DNA of 42,442 nt from Oscillospiraceae bacterium (lineage in GTDB: Bacteria > Bacillota > Clostridia > Oscillospirales > Oscillospiraceae): the NCBI GenBank assembly GCA_017535865.1, contig JAFXTM010000010.1, positions 1 to 42,442 of the forward strand, written 5' to 3'. The notes beneath the pieces are model-generated. The model was given only the letters and a program-made list of their open reading frames with translations, was not told the DNA's origin and searched no databases. This document shows positions 37,531 through 42,442 of this stretch, one piece after another. Every line of letters begins with the position of its first letter. Position 1 is the first letter of the stretch. Made by a program: the position numbers and the translations under genes.

Positions 37531-40500
37531 TTGGCACGCCTGCCATTCAGAAGAAAAAAGAAAAGCGAACCGGCCCCGGCGGAGCCCGCGTCCCGCCCCG
37601 AACGGCATATCTCGACGCCCGAGCCGGACGATTCCGGTCTCGAGACCTATCTTCCCGAGCGCGGGGAGGTCTTTTTCGAGGAAGAGCCCAAGCCCTTTGC
37701 CGTCTCCCTGCGGGAGATCCTCGAGGAATACCGCTCCGACGGCGGGCCCTCCCGCTACGCCATGGCCGTAGAGCTGGGCGAGGCGGACGACTGGGAGGAA
37801 TTCCTGGGTCCTCCGGCCGAGGAGCCCGAGCCCATCTACCCCCAGGACGGCCGCGCGGTGCAGGATATCCTGCACGCCTCCTGGCAGGAAGCCCACGCCG
37901 ACGAGCCGGAGGTCTCCCTCTATCCGGGGGCGGGCAGCCATCTGCGCGGCATCGAGACCGCGCCCTATGAAGAGCCCGCAAGCAGCGCCGCCGACGGCGG
38001 CTACCGCCCCGGGGACGGACCGCAGCTGCGGGATATCCTGAGCGAATACCGGACGGGCCCCTCCGAAGGGGGCGCGCCCGCAGACCGGGTGAGATCGTCC
38101 ATGACGCCAGAAAGCGCACAAGTGAACACGTCTCCCGACGAAGAAACTTCTCTTCCTGCGGGGATCCGCCCGCTGCAGGGCCGCCGCTCCGAGGCTGCGT
38201 CCGTGCCGCCGAGCACCCACCTGTCGGTAGAGGATATCCTGGCGGAATTCCACGGCTTCACGCCGTCCTCGGTCGAGGACGAGGAGCCGCTGTTCGATCC
38301 CGCCGCGGAGGAGCCCGTCCGGGCGGAGACCGCGCGGGAGGAGCCGCGCCCGTCGCGGAGCCGTCGGGCGGCCCTGGAGGCTGAAGCGCGCAATCTCTTC
38401 GCCATCACGCGCCGGGGCCTCCGCAGGGAGCCTCAGGCCGAGGAGCCTGCGGACAAGACAGAGGAACCGGCGCCCTCCGGCGAGGAGCCGATCGTCCCCG
38501 CGGCAGGCGGCACGGAACCGCCCGCGGAAACGGCGGCGGAAGCACCCGAGGGCGGCGCAGACCTCCGCACGCCCGCAGAGGAGCCGGATGCTGCGGATCA
38601 CGTGCCTGACGAGGAAGAAGCCGCCCCGGCGGAGAAGCCGGCCGCGGCCATGTTGGGCCGCCTGCGCGGCCTCGCCGGACGGCGCGAAAAGAAAAAGAAG
38701 AAATCGCCCGCAGCGGTCTCCGATCCCGAAAGGGAGACGGCGGCGGGTCTGGAGGACGTCGACGCCTCGCCCGCAGCCTACGCCGTGGACGACGAATACG
38801 AGGCCGAGGAGACCGACGCCAACGCCTTTCCCAGCTTCGGTCAATACCTCGCGGGGCTGGCCTCCGGGCTGCTGATTCGCCTGCGCGGGGTCGGCAAGCC
38901 GCACAGCGGCGAGACCATGGAGGATGATGAGGAGGACCTGGGCCCCGAGCTCAGGCCCGCGGAGGCCTCCCACTACTATGGCACGCAGGTGCAGTCGCTG
39001 CGTCTGCGCTTCCGCATCGCGCTCGTCCTCTGGCTCGTCCTCGCCTATATCTCGCTCGGCATCCCGGCAAGCGGCATGCTGCGCACCGTTGAGGTGGCGG
39101 CCGGCATGTGCCTCGGACTGCAGCTCGGCATTATGCTGCTGAGTCTGGACGTGGTGACCAACGCCGCCGTGAATCTCGGGCGCGGCCGCTTCGGGGCCGA
39201 TTCCCTGGCCGTGCTCGCCTGCCTGCTGAGTTCGGTCGACGCGCTGGTCGTCATGTTCAACGGCTTCGGCACGCAGCACATCCCGCTCTGCCTGCTCTCC
39301 AGCTTCTCCCTGCTCGGCGTGCTGTTCTCCTCGCTCCTCTCCGCCCGCGGGCTGCGCAAGTCCCTGCGCGTGCCCGCCATCGGCAAGAAGGCGTACAGCG
39401 TCACCGCGGAATCGGAGCTCACCGAGCAGACCATCACGCTGATCAAATCCATGCGGCCCGCCAGCGGCTTTGTCCGCCGCAGCGAGGAGGCCGCGCCGGA
39501 CGAGGTCCTCTACAACCGGGCGGCGCCTCTGCTGCTCATTCTCAGCTTTGTGATGAGCCTCATCGTGGTGCTGGTCAAGAAGAGCCCGAGCGAGCTTCTG
39601 TTCGTGCTGACCGCGATCCTCGCGCCCGCCGTGCCGTTCACGGCGCTGCTGTGCTACGCGCTGCCCTTCTTCATCGGCTCGGAACGCATCTTCCCGAGCG
39701 GCGCGGCCATCGCCGGATGGTCCGGCCTCTGCGACGTCGGCGGCAGCCACAACCTGATCGTGACCGACCGCGACCTTTTCCCGGAAAACTGCGTCGAGAT
39801 CGAATCCATCCGCATCTTCGCCGACATCCCCTCTGAGAAGGTCATCGCCTTCGCGGGTACCATGATCGCCGCCTCCGGCTGCGGGCTCGCCCCCTGCTTT
39901 GCGGACCTCATGGAGCGCAACGACTGCGGCATGTGTTCGCTGGAAGCCTTCGAGTGTCTCCCGGGCGGCGGACTGCGCGGCACCATCGACGGGCAGACGG
40001 TCCTCTGCGGCGGCACGGAGCTGATGCGCCTCATGGACGTGCGCATCCCCTACCGCCTGGTGGACAAGACCTCGGTCCTGCTCGCGATCGACGGCGTGCT
40101 CTACGGCATCTTCAATATCAAATACGAAGCGAATCCCACGGTGCGCAAGGCGCTGGTCGGCCTGATCCGCTCCAACCGCCACCCGGTCTTCGCCATCCGG
40201 GACTTCAACGTGAATCCCGAGATGCTGCACGAGACCTTCGATGTAGCGACCGACGGCTACGACTTCCCGCCCTATGTGGAGCGCTTTGTGATCTCCGACG
40301 CCAAGCCCTCCGAAGACCGCAAGATCGCGGCGGTGCTCTGCCGCGAGGGTCTCGGTCCGCTGGTCCACATGGCCGACACGGGGCGCAGCGTGTTCCTCTC
40401 CGTGCGCATCAACCTCATGTTCAGTCTGCTGGCCTCGGTGTTCGGCGTGTTTGCGGTCTTCTTCCAGCTGCTCACCGCCGGGACCATTTCGATCGCCTCG

Positions 40501-40563
40501 CTCTTCCTCTATGCGCTCGTATGGCTCATCCCGGTCGCTCTCGTGAGCCTGATCCGCTTCTGA
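37531..40563 (+). CDS. Acidic disordered protein fused to a P1B-ATPase-like pseudoenzyme
   Basis: A 1010-residue protein starting at a TTG with a strong GGGAGGG site. Residues 1-480 are low-complexity, acidic and proline-rich, with four short motifs at 59-67 (SLREILEEY), 109-117 (AVQDILHAS), 165-173 (QLRDILSEY) and 232-240 (SVEDILAEF). Residues 490-1010 have eight helices in the 4+2+2 pattern of heavy-metal P1B ATPases. Between helices 4 and 5 lies a short loop without TGE. After helices 5-6 (APAVPFTALL in place of the CPC helix) the phosphorylation motif DKTGT is replaced by D746-R-D-L-F-P. An N-domain-like PGGGLRGTIDGQTVLCGG (from 811) follows, but GDGxND is absent. ATP-driven transport is therefore unlikely. 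A scaffold or regulatory membrane role is possible; function unknown. Confidence 0.7.
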   Translation: MARLPFRRKKKSEPAPAEPASRPERHISTPEPDDSGLETYLPERGEVFFEEEPKPFAVSLREILEEYRSDGGPSRYAMAVELGEADDWEEFLGPPAEEPEPIYPQDGRAVQDILHASWQEAHADEPEVSLYPGAGSHLRGIETAPYEEPASSAADGGYRPGDGPQLRDILSEYRTGPSEGGAPADRVRSSMTPESAQVNTSPDEETSLPAGIRPLQGRRSEAASVPPSTHLSVEDILAEFHGFTPSSVEDEEPLFDPAAEEPVRAETAREEPRPSRSRRAALEAEARNLFAITRRGLRREPQAEEPADKTEEPAPSGEEPIVPAAGGTEPPAETAAEAPEGGADLRTPAEEPDAADHVPDEEEAAPAEKPAAAMLGRLRGLAGRREKKKKKSPAAVSDPERETAAGLEDVDASPAAYAVDDEYEAEETDANAFPSFGQYLAGLASGLLIRLRGVGKPHSGETMEDDEEDLGPELRPAEASHYYGTQVQSLRLRFRIALVLWLVLAYISLGIPASGMLRTVEVAAGMCLGLQLGIMLLSLDVVTNAAVNLGRGRFGADSLAVLACLLSSVDALVVMFNGFGTQHIPLCLLSSFSLLGVLFSSLLSARGLRKSLRVPAIGKKAYSVTAESELTEQTITLIKSMRPASGFVRRSEEAAPDEVLYNRAAPLLLILSFVMSLIVVLVKKSPSELLFVLTAILAPAVPFTALLCYALPFFIGSERIFPSGAAIAGWSGLCDVGGSHNLIVTDRDLFPENCVEIESIRIFADIPSEKVIAFAGTMIAASGCGLAPCFADLMERNDCGMCSLEAFECLPGGGLRGTIDGQTVLCGGTELMRLMDVRIPYRLVDKTSVLLAIDGVLYGIFNIKYEANPTVRKALVGLIRSNRHPVFAIRDFNVNPEMLHETFDVATDGYDFPPYVERFVISDAKPSEDRKIAAVLCREGLGPLVHMADTGRSVFLSVRINLMFSLLASVFGVFAVFFQLLTAGTISIASLFLYALVWLIPVALVSLIRF

Positions 40564-40583
40564 CTGCGCCGCGCCGCGTTTCT

Positions 40584-40620
40584 CTTCCCCGCCCGTTCCC
40601 GGGCGGGGAAGTTTTCTTTT
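40584..40620 (+). terminator. Terminator after the pseudo-ATPase gene
   Basis: CTTCCCCGCCCG (40584-40595) pairs with CGGGCGGGGAAG (40600-40611), loop TTCC, followed by TTTTCTTTT. Confidence 0.92.
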
Positions 40621-40639
40621 GCCGGTGAAAAAATTGCTA

Positions 40640-40669
40640 TTGCCAAAGCCCCTCCGGATAGTGTATACT
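40640..40669 (+). promoter_or_regulatory. Promoter of the EF-G-like gene
   Basis: TTGCCA (40640-40645), an 18-bp spacer and TATACT (40664-40669), about 70 bases before the start codon. Confidence 0.65.
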
Positions 40670-40737
40670 TATAAAGAGATACTCTGTATCTGTGCAGAAC
40701 AGCTGTGAATATACACTTGACAGAGAGGAAGCAACAC

Positions 40738-42442
40738 ATGGAAAGTAAAAACATTCGCAACATCGCCGTTTTAGGCCACGGCAACAGCGGCAAGACCAGT
40801 CTGGTCGAAAGCATGCTCTACGTCACCGGCGCCATCGACCGCCTCGGCAAGGTCGCCGACGGCAACACCGTCTGCGACTACGACGCGGAAGAGATCGCCC
40901 GCCAGATCACCATCTCCACCGCTGTCGCCCCCGTGGATTTCGCCGGCTGCAAGATCAACGTTCTGGACTGCCCGGGATACTTTGACTTCGTCGGGGATGT
41001 GCTCTGCGCCCTGCGCGCGGTCGAGGCTGGCGTGATCGCCGTTTCCGCCAAGGACACGGCCGAGTCCGTCGCCGTCGGCGCACAGCGCAGCTGGAATTAT
41101 TTGAAGAACGCGGGCCTGCCCGTCATGTTCTGCGTCACCAAGTGCCGCGAGGAGCATGGCGACTACTTCAAGGCTCTCGAGACCCTGAAGGGCAAGTACG
41201 GCAGCATCGTCTGCCCCGTGACCATCCCCACGAGCGACGGCAGCGGCGTCATCGATCTGGTCCACAACGTTGCCTACATCACCAAGGGCAGCAAGGTCGA
41301 GAAGGGCGCCGTCCCCGCGGCCGACGCCGGCCATGTTGAGGACATGCGTGCCGAGCTGATGGAGGCCGCCGCCGGTGCCACCGAAGAGCTCATGGAGAAG
41401 TTTTTTGAAACGATGGAGCTCGACGAGGGCGATATCGTTGAGGGTCTGAAGGTCGGCGTGAAGGAGCGCACGGTCGTTCCCGTCTTCGCCACCGACGGCA
41501 TGACCAACATGGGCACGGCCGCCATGCTTCAGGGCATCGCGGACTACTGCCCCGCCCCCGAGGTCAAGGGCGGCGACACGCTCGGCTTCGTGTTCAAGAC
41601 TGTTTCCGACAAGTTCGGCAAATACAGCTTCGTGAAGGTCCTGGCCGGCACGGTCAGCGCCGGTATGTCCCTGCGCAACGTCCGCGCCTCCAGCACCGAC
41701 AAGCTGGGCCGTCTTTACACCTTCACCGGCAAGAAGAACGTCGAGGTGAACGAGGCCGTCTGCGGCGACATCGTCGCCATCGGCAAGATGGACTGGAAGA
41801 CCGGCGACGTCGTGGTCGACTCCCGCAACGACGTGGAGCTGCCCGCCATCGAGATCCCCGAGCCCAACTTCTCCATGGCCATCTCCCCCAAGACCAAGGG
41901 CCAGGACGACAAGGTCGCCGGCGGTCTCGCCAAGCTGGGCGAGGAGGATATCTCCTTTACGCTCGTCAACAACGCCGAGACCCATCAGATGGTCATCTCC
42001 GGCCAGGGCGATATCCAGGTCGCGGTGCTCTGCTCCAAGCTGAAGAACCTCTACAACGTGGACACTGAGCTCAAGCCCGCCCGCGTCGCCTACCGCGAGA
42101 AGATCAAGGGCAAGGTCGAGGCCCACGGCCGCCACAAGAAGCAGTCCGGCGGCTCCGGTCAGTTCGGCGACGTGTGGATCCGCTTCGAGCCCCAGGAGGA
42201 GCAGGACGATATGATCTTCGCCGAGGAGGTCTTCGGCGGCTCCGTTCCCAAGAACTTCTTCCCCTCCGTCGAAAAGGGTCTGCGCAATGCGGTGCAGAAG
42301 GGCGTCCTCGCGGGCTACCCGCTGGTCGGCCTGAAGGCCACGCTGTATGACGGCTCCTATCACCCCGTCGACTCCAACGATATGGCTTTCCAGACGGCCG
42401 CCCGTCTCGCCTATCAGGACGGCATCCCCAAGGCCAAGCCCA
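40738..42442 (+). CDS. Elongation factor G-like translational GTPase (EF-G2 type), 3'-truncated
   Basis: The frame is open to the window edge, giving 568 residues of an EF-G-like GTPase. GTPase motifs are G1 GHGNSGKTS, a degenerate G2 region (RQITISTAVAP), G3 DCPGYFDF and G4 as TKCR where canonical EF-G has NKxD. Domain II (GDTLGFVFKTVSD), domain III (ISGQGDIQVAVL) and the start of domain IV (HKKQSGGSGQFGDVWIRFEP) follow in the usual order. The altered G2 and G4 motifs mark it as the divergent EF-G2-like paralogue, not the main FusA. Its cellular role is not well defined. The ribosome site is GAGAGGAA, about nine bases from the ATG. Confidence 0.9.
   Translation, partial: MESKNIRNIAVLGHGNSGKTSLVESMLYVTGAIDRLGKVADGNTVCDYDAEEIARQITISTAVAPVDFAGCKINVLDCPGYFDFVGDVLCALRAVEAGVIAVSAKDTAESVAVGAQRSWNYLKNAGLPVMFCVTKCREEHGDYFKALETLKGKYGSIVCPVTIPTSDGSGVIDLVHNVAYITKGSKVEKGAVPAADAGHVEDMRAELMEAAAGATEELMEKFFETMELDEGDIVEGLKVGVKERTVVPVFATDGMTNMGTAAMLQGIADYCPAPEVKGGDTLGFVFKTVSDKFGKYSFVKVLAGTVSAGMSLRNVRASSTDKLGRLYTFTGKKNVEVNEAVCGDIVAIGKMDWKTGDVVVDSRNDVELPAIEIPEPNFSMAISPKTKGQDDKVAGGLAKLGEEDISFTLVNNAETHQMVISGQGDIQVAVLCSKLKNLYNVDTELKPARVAYREKIKGKVEAHGRHKKQSGGSGQFGDVWIRFEPQEEQDDMIFAEEVFGGSVPKNFFPSVEKGLRNAVQKGVLAGYPLVGLKATLYDGSYHPVDSNDMAFQTAARLAYQDGIPKAKP

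Noticed and set aside
37453-40368. Minus-strand frame of 971 codons opposite the pseudo-ATPase gene
   Set aside because: It is a shadow of GC-rich coding sequence. The plus-strand frame has membrane helices, a ribosome site and a terminator, while this one is rich in His, Arg and Gly with no recognisable domain.
40771-42363. Minus-strand frame of 530 codons opposite the EF-G-like gene
   Set aside because: The plus strand encodes unmistakable GTPase motifs; the minus frame is repetitive Leu/Gly/Asp/His sequence.

Overview
The window looks like a chromosomal segment of a GC-rich anaerobic Bacillota of class Clostridia, probably near the Oscillospiraceae. That assignment is inferred from strong AGGAGG-type ribosome sites, type II lipoprotein signals, a six-gene Rnf operon in the order CDGEAB, a flavodiiron oxygen/NO-reducing protein, an ECF-type folate transporter behind a THF-riboswitch-like leader, and AraR- and YesN-type sugar regulators. 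I saw no phage genes, transposases, tRNA, rRNA or CRISPR array. Both window ends cut genes: an ABC-F ATPase on the left and an EF-G-like GTPase on the right.

Layout. 1-1.6 kb: end of an ABC-F gene, then gtrA. 1.7-6.7 kb (minus): rnfCDGEAB, the ferredoxin:NAD+ ion pump. 6.9-9.8 kb: a flavodiiron protein fused to a flavin reductase and two rubredoxins, divergent from a small unknown gene, then a glyoxalase-like gene. 10.0-11.7 kb: a 2H phosphodiesterase (thpR-like) whose stop overlaps the start of a CARF plus PD-(D/E)XK nuclease of the Card1/Can2 (DUF1887) type. 11.7-22.4 kb: a furanose-type sugar ABC transporter (ytfQ-ytfR-ytfT-yjfF), a divergent GntR/LacI-hybrid (AraR-like) regulator, and a response regulator / histidine kinase / sugar-binding lipoprotein operon. 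22.6-25.4 kb: one-carbon and folate genes in two minus-strand units, fchA-folD and riboswitch-folT-5-FCL. 25.5-26.1 kb: rdgB. 26.2-31.1 kb: a polytopic membrane protein and a GT2 glycosyltransferase, divergent from a CotH-type protein. 31.2-36.6 kb: malE-malF-malG, divergent from a secreted GH13 amylase. 36.7-40.6 kb: an rlmB-like rRNA methyltransferase and a 1010-residue protein with a disordered acidic N-terminus and a C-terminus that looks like an inactivated P1B-type ATPase. 40.7 kb to the end: an EF-G-like GTPase.

How the parts work together. Rnf and the flavodiiron protein suit an anaerobe that handles low-potential electrons and must survive brief oxygen or NO exposure. The sugar region pairs an importer with two sensing layers: an intracellular repressor and an extracytoplasmic binding protein encoded with a two-component system. 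The secreted amylase and Mal transporter form a starch/maltodextrin module that needs an ATPase encoded elsewhere. The folate cluster suggests a split of activities, because FolD lacks the usual catalytic lysine and sits next to a cyclodeaminase/cyclohydrolase-family protein.

Most unusual items: (1) the 2H phosphodiesterase / CARF nuclease pair with no CRISPR locus in the window, a candidate cyclic-oligonucleotide-controlled defence or stress module; (2) the P1B-ATPase-like pseudoenzyme with four copies of a short xxDILxEY-like motif; (3) FolD/FchA complementation; (4) the folT leader, in which a hairpin buries the ribosome site. Promoter, terminator and start-site calls were made by reading the sequence. 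No searches or folding calculations were run.
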